Counted from the first letter of the stretch, positions 39,001-54,900 are shown. The stretch: DNA of 64,000 nucleotides from Mesaphorura yosii (GCA_009869945.1 WIXG01000077.1:124001-188000), one strand, 5' to 3'. Made by a program: numbers and translations. The notes: generated by a model from the letters alone, not told the origin.

Positions 39001-42000
39001 TCTTGCGCGGTGCGTAATAATAAAAGATAATTTAATGGGTTCATTACATTTTCTTCAAAAGTTGGAACGCCGTCGCAGCGAGTGTGGAATTCAACCAAGA
39101 CGGTGCGTACTCTGCCGTGCCTGTGCCGCATCATGCGTGTAATTCACCTACACACTTTTAATTTCTTTTACCGCTAGTTTTGATGCAATTATTATAAATG
39201 GTTCTCGTAATGTGTCTTGGCCTTAGAAAATTGCATCACGCTGGAAGTAATAAAATATCTCGGGAGATAGAAGTTGCATTTAATGGCCACTGCTCAACAA
39301 AAGCTAAGCCAACCATTTCACTCCAACCTCAAGAGCTCGCGTTCCCACTGAACAACGATCGCACCTGTTCATTTCTATTTTCGCAAGCACTGGCAACAAT
39401 GGAGGCATTCAACTGACCAACCAAAGTCGCCTTTCATTCCGAGTCCCGTTTTCGTCACTGTTGTGGTCGTTGTTGCTGAGCACGTTTGCCCACGAAACAC
39501 TGTAGAACGCTTGAAGATTTATGTGGAACATTCCCCGCTGAAATTCCTTATCCAATACCAGTATACAAACTGTGTATAGAGTAAATTCGTTGCGATATTC
39601 GATGTGTATTCATTTTAGTGGGACAGTGTAAATAAACAGTAGCTATTCCGCGATGAAGATGGGAAGTCAAACCGAGTACTCACGGCACGAGTTGACTTCA
39701 AGAAGTTGTTGGGTGCCTTGAACTGGCTCCCAACGACGACCAAAACAAAGAAACTTTTTTCACCTGCTGAGTTCTCCACTTTTCTGCCCCGCTCTCCGCT
39801 CGACTCGGCTCTTCTTGACATTCACACCATTTGCATTTACGCACTGACTACCAACTGCTTTCTTCGGTCCGGGTTATTATAATACTTATTGTACTGCTTG
39901 CCAAACCACCATTATTCTTCCAATATTAGAATATACGCCGCGAAGAAGTGGAAGTGAGGGTAGAGGCAAAGTCAGTGAAAGGGCTTTGAAAAGACTTTCT
40001 CTTATTTACTCAAATCTTTTTAGTTGTCATTTATTTTAGAATTTCTTAAAGTGAATAAATGAACTTTGACTGCCTTTCTCTTGCATTTCTGATTCCTCCT
40101 TCTTCGCTTTCTTCACTTTCACCTTTCTTTTTGACCGTGGGTTTCTCCAAAGTAGAACACTAAAGTAAATTTCACCATCTAAATAATTAATAGTACGAGT
40201 GAAATATGAGCACACATTTTTGGGGTGGCTGAACAGCAGCGGGCCAAATTCACATGCTTAATTTGTCCTGATAGTTGTGACACTTTTGTGAAAGGGGAAA
40301 ACTTTAGAATAGAAGTGAACCGAAGCATAAGCCGACAAGACAGAGGAAATTGGATCTCTTCACTCGGAATTCCTTTTAAACCGCTGCCATTGCTGTTTCT
40401 GCTGGTGGCTTTCTTATCAATAAAGACCATATTATTATGAATCCAGCAGTGTGTAATAATTCATCAGGACAAAATGCCCATATTCACTGTGTCGGTCTTT
40501 ACAAAATAGTTTCTCATGGCTAAGAAGGGCTGGCTTTGCCTGGTCCTCTCGTCCCAGGTTACTCCTGAAGAATTCCAAAATTCCACGTATTTCAGGTCCT
40601 ACTTCTGCCGTACCTGTAACAATGTGAACTGCGTGGCGTGGCTTCGCTCCGAGAATTCGATCAAGTCGAGTGTACATTCCAAGAAGTGAAGAGGAACGAT
40701 GATCGTGGCCATCCGTATAATCATATGTAATAAAGTTACATGCACCGAGAATTCCCAAGGGTCAGATGAGCGTGCGTGGAAGAAAATATTCAATATGAAA
40801 TTGAGAACTTATTTTTGATTCAAGCATTGTACTTACGCATTCACTTCATTCTCTTGGCCGCTATTACCGAGTTCAATGGAATCTTGACGCAATGCGTGTG
40901 CGTGTATGCCGTATGCTCCTACCACGAAGCGAAGCCTGTGCTGTAATGTAATGTCTTCGGTCGCACTTTACATGTTCATAATAATAATGTCTGACCCGAC
41001 GAAAGTGCATGAGAATGAAACGATGGGTGCACTTTTTCTTCTGGACAATGGCATGGCACATGGCGTTGCGCTGCCGCCATGAAAAGTCCATTAACTTTTA
41101 ACATCTACCTACATCGACGTTCGAATGTTATGCACTGTTTCAAATAACATGTATTTTTCACCGATAATGTTACGAAGCTGTAGTTGGCCTGCCAGGCATC
41201 GAGCTGGCTCTTTCTCAGTGTCGACTTCACGTACACCGGCTTCCTCATAATAATTTCGGTGGAGAAAGCTGGAGCGAGTAAGAAATATAATTCGAAATGT
41301 CATTTACGACAATGAATGGGTTTGATATTATGCGCTTGAAAAATTCGCTCTCTCGATGAAATGGAGCCCGTGAATCATTCTTTCTCCGAATAAAAGGGTT
41401 CTTGTAGGAGAAAAGAGAGACTTAAGAAAATCATTTTCTCTTTCAGCCCATGCCGCATCGTCATTCTCTCGCCTACATTATTCCACTTGACTCTTGGGTC
41501 TCAGCGCGGCGACTGTAACTGGAATCAGGAATCCTTTCTTCTTTCGTAACGTCATTATTATTTGCTTGTAACCTTATTTACCTTGTGTATTACAAACATT
41601 CACGTGCCCAATAGTAATTTCCTTCCCGTTACGCAAACGCCTTTGAATTCTTAGCTGCTTTCACTGCACTGTGCTGTGGCCTAATGCGAATGAGCGAGTG
41701 CGATTCAAGTATGCCTGACCTGTGGTTAGAATTGCCCATCTGCAATTAGAATTTTTCCCGTCCGGCCAGTTTCATTTCCGTAAAAATGACTTAGACGGCA
41801 ATTAGGTCTATTCACACATATGTCCGCACATTGCACTCGATTTCTGCTTTACGACCTTTTAATTACGCCAAACGTTGCCCTGCTGCAAATTGAAAATTTT
41901 GCAGGGAAATTGAAACTTATGCAGCGACGATTATGATTCCCGATAAGGAAAGCGACAACTCTTGAGTGGCCGGAACAAAGTTAGTCAATGTGAACCAAGA

Positions 42001-45000
42001 AATTTTATGCTTAGCCAAGCAGTAATCATATTTTCGGTCGGATGAGGAGATTCGAATGAGTATTTCGAAAGAATTGATTGACTGAATTGATTTCACATAA
42101 CCCAACCCTGCAGACTAATTAATGTGATCAAAATCAAAATCAAATTGGCAGGGTCGCAATCCTAAAATATAAATGTTACACATTAAAATACGAAGAAATA
42201 CCTTCAGAACTCCGGAGAAAGTTGAACGTACGTGGCAAAGGACGATCAGAAAGTGAATTTGGGTTCAGATTCTTACGTTTGATTCGTGAACTGTGGTGCA
42301 CTATAATCGCACGGCACGGCGGGTAATAATATGGGTGAATTTTTTGTGTCGCTTTCTTCAAATTTGCATTATACAACCCCATGATCTCTTCTTTCAATTC
42401 TTTCATATAATTTTGCATAACTTTTATAATACGCAATTCATCCGACTCTGCGACTCCGTATTTGGTGACGGTGACACTGGGAAATTCAACATCTGTTCAA
42501 AATATTATGCATATCGTAACATGAAATAATCTCAAAGAAGCTCGCACCCGCGAGCTCGAGCCTCGCCTTCTGCATTGTACTGCGGCCAGGGAAGCCAAAG
42601 CGAGGCACCAAACTATCTCTTTCATTCTTTTTAAAGCCTTCTCCTATAACTTCATTAAATTTTGTGAACCGTCCTGAAACTTTTTCTTTATGCAGCCTAT
42701 TTTTATTCTCTACCCAACGCCGCTCCTGCTTTCAGGGTGTCATTTGAGATTTTAACTTTTTTTACTTTCCTTTGCTCTCGCACTCCCTTGTGTGGTGCGT
42801 GGAATTATTATGGTATCTTTTCCAATCCGAATTGAACGGAACTGATGACACATAAAACGAATCGAGAAATGCTACTTGACCACCAGTATTTGGTTTAAGA
42901 TTTCAGTGCTTTAAGTTGGCGTCATTCCTTGGATTAAATCATGTCACAGCACAGGTGCACATTGATTTTCCGATTTCAAGGAGTATAGACTTTATTGTCA
43001 GTTTTGTGCATTTCTATCAACCTATCCGCTCGACTAGCTGAAGAATGCAAGATATACTTGGACGCTGTAACAGTGCGGATGCTGAAGTCTCCTCCCTCTA
43101 ATATCATCTGAACAAAGTCATGATTTCAATAGAGAGTAGTTAGTCGTAATGCAATAATAAAATGTAAAACGCTGGTGCGGAGGCGAGAGCGAGAAAAATG
43201 AGTCCTTTCTTCGAGCTCGGAGAAAGCTAATGTGAAAAGTTTCTCCCGAGTAAAAGCGACAAAAGTAAAAAAAATTGGAAGGGAAATTTTGGTTAGTTAA
43301 AATGTCAGATTGCTTAATAAAAAGTCTGTGTTTCCGAATTCAAATTGGTTACACCAGTGGCTGTTGCTCTGCGTATACTATTTGCTATTCCTGGTTGCTG
43401 CCTACTTAAAACCACGTAATTGTCCCTCGCTTGGGGATGCCTGCGCTTTGGGCTTTGTTATTCGAACCGTATCATATGGGAAACCACGGCAATGAGAATA
43501 TAGCCGTTCTTGTTGAGACAGTGGTCAGCTCGATTAAAATAGCGACCGAGTTCGCAATTTATCACGTTCGAGAAAGGTATTTACCACAACCAGATACTAA
43601 AATGTGGACTCTGCAAAAATCGTGTACACATACACAGAAAAGAAACTGCAGGCGTCCACAAACACGGCGCCGCAACAAAAGCCCGTGTTGGTAAAACGAA
43701 TTTGAAAAGGCGAATGGGCAGAGGAAACATAAAAAATCGAGAGAATAATGACATGGGATGGGAAAGTGGGCATTTAAAGATGAAGTTGATAGAAGAAGAA
43801 AAACGACACGGCCAAGGAAAAGTATAGCAATTTTCTGTTGCGCAGACAAGAGAAGAACAATCGCATCTCAGTAATCGTGAGAGAAGTGAAAGTGAATAAA
43901 TGTGTGAAGCCTTGAAAAATAGTAAATCGAACTCGTTGAGCAGCCACAGCCAAGGCGCACGTATTTCAGACTACGTGCGATTACGCGAGTCGGGTCGATG
44001 TGAACATGTCGATTGCATTTTTATTGCGAAGGCTCAGAAGAAAGTGCAGCCGTCAATTCTTCAGTTGGCACGCCGAGACGTGTTAGAAATTGCACTTCCA
44101 TCTCCTGTGAGAGATTCCTGCGTTTCTACGCATTTTCTGCGGTTTTCCCTGTCTGAGTGAATTATATCATCAACATCTCAGTTTGATGCGGAATTTCACC
44201 GCCTGCCTTTGTCTTGCAAACTGCACTTTCGGATGCTGAGCTGCAGTTTCCTCCGCGGAGAATTGAATAGAATGCATGTAATGCGCTTTCCTTAATTCAA
44301 TTCATACAAGCACAGGCGCACGCAAACTTAAGTCTGCGTAATCCGTATAAAATACAATGGCCAGGAGCCACTCAAGATTGACTCATTATATTAATATCAT
44401 CTGCACCGCATTGCACTTGTATTCGTAGCGCAGTAGTGCGAAAGGAATCCGGAGCAGGATGCACTTGATGCTCTCTCCGTTCTGCACTACCGAAATGAAA
44501 TGAGAACCATTTTAGCATTAAACTGCGTGCTTTCACCGGATTGTGGATGCGGAAATAAATGCGGTCTTTCATTTGGTTTTTAAACTCTGGCCATGATTGC
44601 TGTTTTACGAGCTCGGAGCTTGTGTTTAATGACAACAGCGCTCACTCACACAGATTGGAGCACTGGAGGGGAAGCAGCTCAGCTAGGTAAAGACAAAAAT
44701 GTGCGCGTCCGTGAACCTGCGATGCCATAAAGTGCTAGCCGTGAGCGTGTTATTGAGCCAAAATGAAAATTATAAATCATGTCCATTAACTTGGATGGAA
44801 GCAAACTCTCATTTCAAATTCAATGCAAAGAGATTAAGCATGATCAAATTTCAAAGCGCATATGTCTCATCTCGTCGTTAGAAAACCGCTCTCAGGCTTT
44901 GTCTAGATTAATCGCAGCTCGAGCTCCGTGAAAACATTATTCGTTACTGTTACCAGTTGTTTGAAGGTGAAGGCGGTTACTTTCTCTGCATCGCCTACAT

Positions 45001-48000
45001 CATCCCGGGAGCTTTCGGATTTCGATGGATTTGTGAGGATTAATGCGCTTAAAATTTGAATAACATCAAAGCAAGCAACAGCAAACGTCACGTTTAGTTG
45101 ATGTTTTCAATGCCAATGAAGCAAGGGAACAGTAATTAGTATCCAAGAGCTGCAGCCGACTGAGGTCGAAGACGAATCAAGAAAAATACTGTCTGAGTGC
45201 TTAAATGTCATTTAATGAAAATAGTGTTTTCAATGAGAAGTAATTAAGCTTGTTCCTGTTTAAACAAGCGCCATCATCACGCACAAATTGTACGCATGCC
45301 AAGCAAGTAAGGAAGCGATCATGGGTTTCATATAATTCAAGCCCCGCTCCATTTAATAATTTCAATCAGGAAGGCGTACGCTCGCTCAAAACCACTTGGT
45401 TTGAGTAATCCTGTGGTGGCTTATGTATTATGAAATAGGTTATGAGCTCCATGTCTGACGCTGCCGTTAGCCGTTTGGCGTATCTCGTTTGTCTCGCGAA
45501 ACCATATGCATCTACGCGTATACGCATAAAGTAAAGCGAGTACACTCAAATTGAAACTTTAACTCGATTCATTTCCATCTTGGCGAACGAATGAGTGAAA
45601 GCTCAAGTATCAAGCTCCTGCTTCCAGCATGCAAGTTTGATTAGATGGATGGTTAAATTTTCATGGTGCATTATGGATCGTTGCTTGCATTTCTTGAGGC
45701 TTTTCCTTTCAACATCATTTCTTCATTTCTTACCATCTTCTACCGTCTTCGCTCGTCGCTCCCACACTGCTGCTGTATTGTTGCACAGGCGGAATGCGGT
45801 TTTCAAGTTTCTAGAAGAATAGCGACTCAAGAAATTGAAAACTGAGAAATTATGAATATGGTAGCACATCTTCTCGTGACATGTACGCCTTTCGAGCTTA
45901 ACTTTCCATTATGTATCCAGTCAAGGAGATTACTGAGCAGGTTTTGCATGGCATTGCACAATACATGACCTGCACATATCCAGCTTTCTTTGTATTCAAA
46001 TGTACGTAAAACTTGCTCAAGTTTAGAATTGTAACGCATAATCTGCAACTGGATATTCAATCGAGATAGTTGTTAAAGTGGATCTAAGTTTAAGACCCGT
46101 TTTACTTAATGAATAATCTCGAGCCCTAAATGAATAGATTAGGGCGAGTTGCTCAAGTGAAGGAAATTAAAGGCATCTTAACTAATTTAACCAGAACAGA
46201 CAACTAATTGTTATTGTTTGTGTTGCACAAACTTTTGAACTTATCCGAAACAATTACTGAATCTAAGTTGTAAGACGTTATCAAATCTGTGTCCTATTCT
46301 ATACTGTACTACGTGAAAGGGTCGATCCATGTTGTCAAGGCATTGTCGTAAACGGTGGCGACTCTGAAACCACATATAATTCATGGTAATGTTCGAGGTT
46401 TATATCCTCGTATAATCTTAAACAGAAGATGACAAGGGGAATAAATGCAAACAATTTTAGAATATAAATAAACTGAAATAGAAAAGGCAATAAATAGCCT
46501 AGTCTAAAGTGGCTCTCTCCTTTGGACTCTGCCTTGGCTTTTGATTGTAGTGTCACATCGTCGTGGCCTGTTTCCCAAAGCAAAGCCAAACTCTTTAAAC
46601 TTGAAGGTTTTAAGATCGTGGGAAGGTGAAGCATCATTTCTTATTATTGCAATGGAGCACATCTTCCCAATGCAAAATAGCTTCACAGCGTTCAAAGAAG
46701 CAAACACAGCACTGCACTGTGGAGAGCAGTCACTGTAGTATTTGTGAACTCGGCAGGTTTTGTTATTCTGCTAGTGTAAGGGAAGGAGACAGAGACAGCA
46801 ATAACGATAAAGACATGATTTGAATGGAGAATTCCAAATTGTTATGTAAGAAAGATCAGCGGTGAAGACGACACGGAGGAGAGGAAGAAGAATAAAATCT
46901 AGTCATCTCAATAGCACGGTAATAATAATACAGGATTGTATTGCTTTCTCAAGAGAGGATCAATCTTTTCTCTCAGCTTCCTTTTCGTGGCCCGCTCCTC
47001 CCGCCACCGCGCCTGCACGAATGGATCATTGCGATCAGGTAGTTGCTGCTCTGGCCGTAGTAAAAGTGCCAAAATTTTTTACAACGAGAATGACAAGAAT
47101 GGCTGAAACGACTTCCTCAATCTCCTCGCGTGCATACCGGCAAGTGTCGTAGTAATGCCGCGACAATAGATAGATCATGTCAAATTAGATATGCATTTGG
47201 AAAGAAAAATAGATAATGCATACGCCTAACGTGCGGAAGCCGGCGCTGTACGCACAATTTGCATATAATATATGAGTCAACCTTTCTTGCTCTCATTTCC
47301 AGCAATTTATGGCGAATTTCTTGAACCGGCACCGCTTTTTGTCACGGAGCACGGACTTTGAATTTTGATGCGTTTGGTGTAAGTCACGAGTCTCAAACTG
47401 GCGATGTGTGACTGCAACTACGATTTTGCACGACTACTGAATCCCTCCCGCCATTCTCAGCGATGGACAAAGCATGGCAGGCTGACTCGAATGAATTTTG
47501 TATCTGACTGACAATACGAACAAGAATAGAGTTAATGAGTTTCACAGCTTATAAAAATCAACTTTCACAATGAACCTGTTTACTTCGCCTGCGGGAAAGA
47601 GCCCCAACATACTTCACTGTGGCCGAACTTGTAAAAGTTGCCAAGAGTTTGACTTCATGTTCCTTGAGGAGAAGATAAAACCAGGCCGATTTTAAGCTCC
47701 TTCCATCGGGCACTTGTACCTTTCATTGTTATACACCTCGTATGTTATGCCTTGCGTATTTTGGGCATAGTTTACTAAGTGTTGTTACGCAGAGAGCTGG
47801 TCATTACTAATTCAAAGCACATTCTTTGTTGTAACATTCGCAGTTCACTTCGAACCAACCTTAGCCCGACTGCACTTGAGTCAGATGAAGATCACTTTTC
47901 CAAAAAAACAACTCCTTTTCGAGTCTCCAGACAGTCACTATTCCTCCTGCCTCCGTCGACCAAGCACCTGCGACCATGCGATGCGATGCACAAACTGCAA

Positions 48001-48428
48001 ACACACAATCGTTTTTCTGCTATTACTCTCTTATATTTCTTCGTGTTCGTAACGCGAAACGACATGACGAGGATTTTCGTTCACTTTCAGCGTCTGTCGA
48101 GAAACGAGCTTCTCCAGTCCACGCCAGGATTATCGGCCATCACCTAACCTGATGGAGATTGGGGAAACTCAAAGATTCAGATGTGGACCTGGGCCATTAC
48201 CCTACTTGCGAAACGCGGCGCAAAGCAATATCGCCAAAATCCTGCGTTTTAACTACTGGGGCTTGCTCTTCATTTTGTTAATTTGAGCTTACTTCATGCT
48301 CGTTCAAGGTCTCCTTTGAGGAGTGCGTGCGAAATTGTTGTAACACTCTTTGGTTTATAATTGACTACGGTTGTTAGCTTTGCTAACGTTTCAAGCAGAC
48401 TTCACATTGTGAAGTATTTGTGATTATT

Positions 48429-48446
48429 TAATAATAATAATAATAA
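48429..48446. repeat. (TAA)6 microsatellite
   Basis: Six perfect TAA units in the interval between the two side genes. Confidence 0.9.
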
Positions 48447-48910
48447 TTGGCCGCATTTATTTCCAGAAAAGTAAATACGCAATAATTTTATGAACGTTTC
48501 CCTTGGCAGGGCTATTAAACATGCATCTTGCAATTTGCGCTTAACGCTAGATAATAAATGCAATGATTATTTCTCTGCCTTATCAAGTCGCATCGCATTT
48601 CTTGAAAAATTTTACAAATGTTGAACGGTTATGAACACAAATGAAATAATGCCGACTAAATTAGCATAAGAGATCGGGCTTGGAGGATCTTTTTGTAGGC
48701 GGAAATCCGTCCAATTACATTTACCGGTCCGATTTCTACTTGCATGCTGTGAGTACACCAAATCTTCTCTAGTTCAAAATAGGATTGACTGCTGTCGCGA
48801 CTGCGACCTGACTGCCATACTCCACCAAAATTTCCTTTTACTCCAAAGAAACGAAGACAAACCCATCCAAGAGCAGTCTAATCGCGAATTGCATTGAATA
48901 TAATCCGTGA

Positions 48911-48959
48911 TCACTGAAGTTGAAGTGAATGACTGTATCAGATTGATACAGTTCAGTGA
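48911..48959. repeat. Inverted repeat able to form a hairpin
   Basis: ACTGTATCA, a 3-base loop, then TGATACAGT (48932-48952) is a perfect 9-bp stem. The outer TCACTGA (48911) and TCAGTGA (48953) can pair across a 14-base bulge on one side. It lies in the gene-poor interval; no function is evident. Confidence 0.55.
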
Positions 48960-51900
48960 TTTTCTATATCCTAAGTCACGAATCCGAGCCCTGCTGGTCT
49001 TTCCATCTTACACGCAAGCGGACAATAATGGCTTAGTTTTTGTTTTGATATGATCGAAAAATAGAGAGGAGAGCAAAAGCAATGTGGTTCACAACCCACG
49101 TATTGGCCACTGGCGAAGAGAATTGCTTTCTGCGAACTGTAGAATTGCGCATTGCATTACTCAAAAATCTTGCTGGTGGCTGGTGTACAACATGGTCGTA
49201 TTCGATTATTATTGCCAAATTCTCAACTGAATTGGTGTTCGACTGGAAGAGATCACACCGCCAAAGTAAAATCACACATGGAAACACAAAATCAGGTCGA
49301 AATACAAGCCCCATGAAATAGGACGCAGATTCGAATTCGGACAATAAATCCTTATGGTCCACAGTCCGCAAAGGCCACCGTTCACGCTGGTTTGTTACAC
49401 TTTTTATGTTACACTAAAGTAGCAGTGGGTCAACACCCTCCATTATTGCGAATTCGGTTAAGCATTTTGGTCCTAACCTCAACAGATTCGACTACGATGT
49501 AAGAATACAATTTTCTTCTTTCTCTCCGCTTTCGCTTTGAGTACTGTAGGAAGTGAAAATCTCATAACTCATGTGCTGTGAAGATTTAAAATTGTCAAAA
49601 TAAATATTCTTAACTTTTCAACTTGGGAACACACTTAATGTTGAAAATAAGCCTCGACAAATTGAAATGTAACAGCGAAACTTCACGCGGATGGAGAGAA
49701 AGTGTCAACAATTTAAAAGTTGAAAAGAATCTCAAGTAGCAATTTCATCCATCACTCATGCAAAGCTCAAAGCTGGGGACGGGCACGGGATTGGTGCAAA
49801 TGTGACGTATGAGCGTGAAGTAGAAACACGAACTTGTGGTGAATGAAATTTATTTCGAGTAATTCTATTCTCATGTGAGTTTCGAATTTGTCAAAATTAT
49901 TAATTGGATATTTACCTGTGAGACTCACACCATGCATGACAGCACTTCTGTCAAATCAGGATAACACTGACGGCGTTGACTAGAATGACAAATTGGCAGA
50001 TTTCAGAGGAAGTAATCGGTGTCATTGCAGGCTACGTTTTTAAGAATGCGTCTTATCCATCTTGTAAATCGTCTGTCAGCATGTCAGCATTTAATAATAT
50101 GGGTTCAAGCAATGACAAAAAGGCCAGCTTCAAGATCAGCATCATTTGTCTTTACTCACGCATCTGCCCAGTTAAAGTGGTCGCTGCTCATTAAGAGAAT
50201 CACCATTTCGAAAGCTAACTGCGTGTAATGCGAGTGAACACAGTAAAGGGCGGAGGAAAAAGTGAAAACTCTGCGATAGATTTGACTCTGGCACTACATC
50301 ACGCCATGTTCAAAAGATACGCGAGTCGTTAGTTTATCGTTGTATCAAGTGCAAGTTAGCGTCATGCAGACCCTAACATAAACAGAGCAATATTTACACT
50401 GCCACTGCATGAAAGTGAACTTTTAACAACAACAAACCATGGATTACTGTGCCTATTTGTGAAAAGTATTCGTTATCTCGCTGGCATGACTGACTCAAGA
50501 GCAGGAGAAGATGATCTCTTTGTTGAATAAAGAAGTTATTTAATAAAGAGAGCAGAACGAAAATTTACTTAAAATGCGGGCATCGCCGTGCTCGTGCCCT
50601 GGCTTTGCTTTTGCCCGCGTGGCAGTTTCCTTTGCTTTTGCCGTTGCTTTTGCCAGTTTGTTGATAATAATAATATGATGCATAATGGAAGAAGAAAGGT
50701 TGGCTTGGCTGAGTTCTTTCAATTTTTTTTTACTTTCTTTGATCTTACGACGAGTTCAGCCCCGACGCCGTTGCCTTGCCTTGCCTCGACGAGCGTTTTT
50801 CCATCCGCGTCCGTGCTCTCGTCTCATCATTATCATTACAGAAGCCATTATTGTTGCTATTATTGCGGTTAAGGTACCTTTATTTTTGTAAACGAAAGCC
50901 AAGCCTCTGAGCCTCAAGAAGTCTCAATTACAATACAGTATGCAATTTAAACTTAATGCACGGTTCGTGCTATGCAATGTGCAGGTATTTTCTCCCTGAA
51001 CGGGTCCCAGAGAGATAACAGGATACAAAAATGTGCATTGGTCTCAATTTTCTTGCCTCTTTCAAGATCCTAGGTTGTTATCGTTTACCTGGAGCACTAA
51101 GAACTCTAAACATACGGTTTAGGTTATTGCATTTGTTTACGCAATATTAATATGATTGAAGCAAAATGTTTGATCTTCTTGTATTTATAACGTTGTAAGT
51201 GATACTACGAGTAAGCGAGTTAAAAGTATCCAAATATTCAGAACTCAAGGCAAATTGTGAGCGCAAAGATGGGCGGAGCTGAGAAATTTCATACATCTTT
51301 CATCTCACTCAATTTAAGCAATTTAGTCAGAGCAAAGCGAAGAATCCTTTCCGAGGGCCTTAAGCCAAGGTTTAGGGTTCTAAATACCGTAATGTAAATA
51401 AATTGTAAATGCGATAAGCCGTGAAAGAGTGATGGTTTTGCATGTCGCCAGAAACTCGTGGTGGTACAAGTGTGCAAACATCGTGCATTTCTCATTTAGG
51501 CAGTCATGGTGGATGGAAATCGGACAGGAAAATAGATTTCGCTTGAAATGGCGTGGTTGTCCCATCGGACTTGACCAAATATTTTTGTGAGATTAATGAA
51601 TTTAAAACCGCAGCTCAATTAACATTATTCTCTTAATTGATTTTGCGTGATCCTCGCTCGAACAGATGGCAGCGGGCAATTAAACTTCTGACCAGCCTTC
51701 GGGATCTCGGACATGGAAAAGGAAAGGGCTCTGAGTACAAACTACCGTAAATAATGGCTATAACACCACATGCGCAACTTAGAGAGAGAATTTATCATTT
51801 TCTTTTCGTGATAAACTTTCTCCTGCTCTACCATTATTATTTCAGTCGAGCATGCATTCATTGCATTCATAACTTTGGCCAAGTCAAACACTCCTACTGG

Positions 51901-54900
51901 GCAACTTTCCTCCTCAGTTTGGAGTATTATGAATACAACGCGTTTATACTTTATACGGTCCATTGTAGTATGGAAATTACAAACCATAAAACGTACAATA
52001 AATCGCGATACCAGATACTCACAAATGCCCTTTGGTCAAGCGCGGACGCCTCAACGCACTACCATACAAAATAGAAATGGCCAGCCAAAAGCCAGAACTC
52101 GCTGGAGCTTGCCGTGCGGTGGCAGTGCCCATAAAGGTTGACAGGCTAATATGCTGGAGATGCTAGTTTATGTGCTGTAAAAATATATTGCCAAATTCGG
52201 GTTTCAGAAATTAGATTGGGACCACAAACTCAAACTGCGCCAACACACCCTCCAACTAAAAACTCGATTTACGCCGTCATTCGTCAAACGCTTGTGGGCA
52301 ACGAGCTTTAAGCAATGCAGTGTATTCGATCTTTCTACTTGATAGTGAGCGACTGTGCAATTCCGAAATTCCGATATAAACCTTCAAGTTTTCCCCAAAC
52401 TTGATGTCCTAGGCAAAAACAGTTTGATGATCTACGGAGACCACGTCACTCTTCTCCAACCTTAAGCGGAAGCAACCACGGATCAGCTACTACAACAGAA
52501 AGTTTCCGTATCGCGCGCGTGTTACGATCCCAACAATACCAATGACATCAAATCAATTCCAGGTTCTTGAATAAATAATGCATAAATTGCTTTGCACGAT
52601 AAAATTGCCTTCGCGCTGTTCACTCTGCCAAGTGAAAAGAAATTGGCTTGATGAAAGTTTGGAAGTGGGTCACTGTTTCTGTGCACAAGACAAAGGCCTC
52701 TCCACATCAGTAATTCGGTATAATTATGCATCCTCATTACTCCTGTCTTGTGTGTCTTGAACTAACGGGAAGTGCGTCTTACGCAGATTTCAGGCCTTGG
52801 ATATTAGCAGCTGATGTTTAAGCGAGGAAGACCTCCGAGCCAAAATCATTTCAGTACAGCCAAGTTTGCTTAGGATCGGGATCAATCTTCAACCACCTTT
52901 GCGTTCTCAATTTTATGTTGCTATGATATCCTATCCCTAAAATCGAACCCGTTTTCCTTTGCCTTTCGAGCAGGAATAAGTGCAGAAACTTTGTTTATTT
53001 CGGCAGTATATAAGACAGAGCAGGGAATGAGAAAATTCAATGTCCTTTTATAGCGGTGAATGTGCATTAAACCACTTAAGGAATAGACTGAAACCCTAAT
53101 TTGCTTACTAATGACCTCTGAGAAGCACTAAGCAGCAAACGATCGAAAGTTCATAAATATTGAGAGCAATCCAAATCCACTACAACCACAACATTCAGTA
53201 CGGGACAACGGCGACGAGGAAAGCGTCCAAGTGGTATAGTTTGTGAATCAAGATAAAGCTAGGCACGAGTTATTCCAAACACAGTGCAGCCAGCCTCTGT
53301 GCCTCTGCCTTACAGAGGAATTTTATTGCAAGCGCATAGGAGACAAGTTGAATCTCAACAATCACGGTCCTGTATGCCGTATCATGCCAATGCTTCCTCA
53401 CATTGCATCACGTGTTGGATACTAGATCCATTAGAAGTTAACTTTCTGTGCCCAATAATGAGCCGATCAACCGTCTTGGCTTGGTCTTGGTCTTGTCGGT
53501 CGAGCTTGTAGCTCATTTCAGGTCGAGGGAAGACAGGAACCGCATTGGATAGGCCGCAAGTGCGTGCATGGTTCAATAAGCAATGAGGCTCATGCAATAC
53601 GCCCAGATCAATTTAATTCAACTTTACTCCATAAACTTCAAAGTCAAATTGAGAATCTCAATTTCAAAACTTTAACCTCTCGATTACTATGATCATGATC
53701 GTGGCCGTACTAAAAATTGTGAGATAAGTTCGCTGCACTAAAACAAAAGGGATCTCAGAGCAAGCGAACCTGAAAAATGCGGTCTTAAGTTCAGTGTCAT
53801 TTTACTGCATTACTTGAAGTGTTATGGCGTATGCGTATGCATAATTTGAAAAATGGAAATTTTATACCGCACATCCTTAAGTTCTGCTGAAACTTAAGAC
53901 TTTCGTTCGAGGGTTTTGTATCCGATGTGCTTTTTGCAGGTTACGTCATGCCTTAGAAGTAATTCGAGTATATTATACGGATATCTTCTTCGATTCCGTC
54001 TACCATCATGCACTGCGGTTGCAGTGGTATTTTCATTTTTATGATTACAACTACCTATTCGATATCCCATTTGCCATTTCCATGCGATTGTCTCTTTACT
54101 ACCTTCCGCCTTCAAATTTTCAGGTTTATGGATTTGAAATTGTGTCAGTGAGCACAATGCGGGCTTGAAAATCTCAGCCAGCCAGGCCTGGAACTGAAAA
54201 GCATCTAAGAGATTAGAGGTGAATCATAATTCATTATTTTTCATTTTACTCAAACCTGCTTTTCATATAAGTTTCAGCCGCCCGTGAGTGGCTATAGTGC
54301 GTATATATGGTATATGGAGAAACTCTGTACTCAAAAATAGTCCAGAGGGCACTGAAAATAAATAATTGCAGTCTTTCCACCTTCCAGTAAAATATTGTTA
54401 AGAAATGTCAACATGCACATGAATAATGTTACCTCACAGTATAACAATATGATTTGTTATTTGTAGCACAATATGTTCGACGTTCGATCCCTTACGCTTG
54501 TCGCACAACGCACAATATGCCACGCGCTGCATTTTTGTGATGTCAACTTTCCTGGTGCAATAATGATTCATGAGATTCAGGATGCCGATAGAGTAAGTAC
54601 AGGGAACAGGGCAGGAGGAGAAGGCACCACGACTCAGGAGAGCAGCACTTGAAAAAATATGAACGATCGTTAGTTATGGCTTGGCAATGGCCGTACGCAT
54701 GCCTTTGGAGAAAGCCGATTCGCGATGCAGGCTCGGTTACGGTTTTATTGGTAGCGATATTATTTACAGTAAATAACTCAACTACTTTCTTTCTCCTCTC
54801 GTGAAGTGAAGTGATGCATTGGCAAAAGGTGCATCATCCACCATCGCCATCGCGTCGCCATTGGTAATTTCATGTATAATGTATATCGTATTTTATATGC

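Noticed and set aside
40435-40758. A 107-codon minus-strand ORF in the intergenic interval
   Set aside because: No domain recognised and no convincing splice context; treated as chance.
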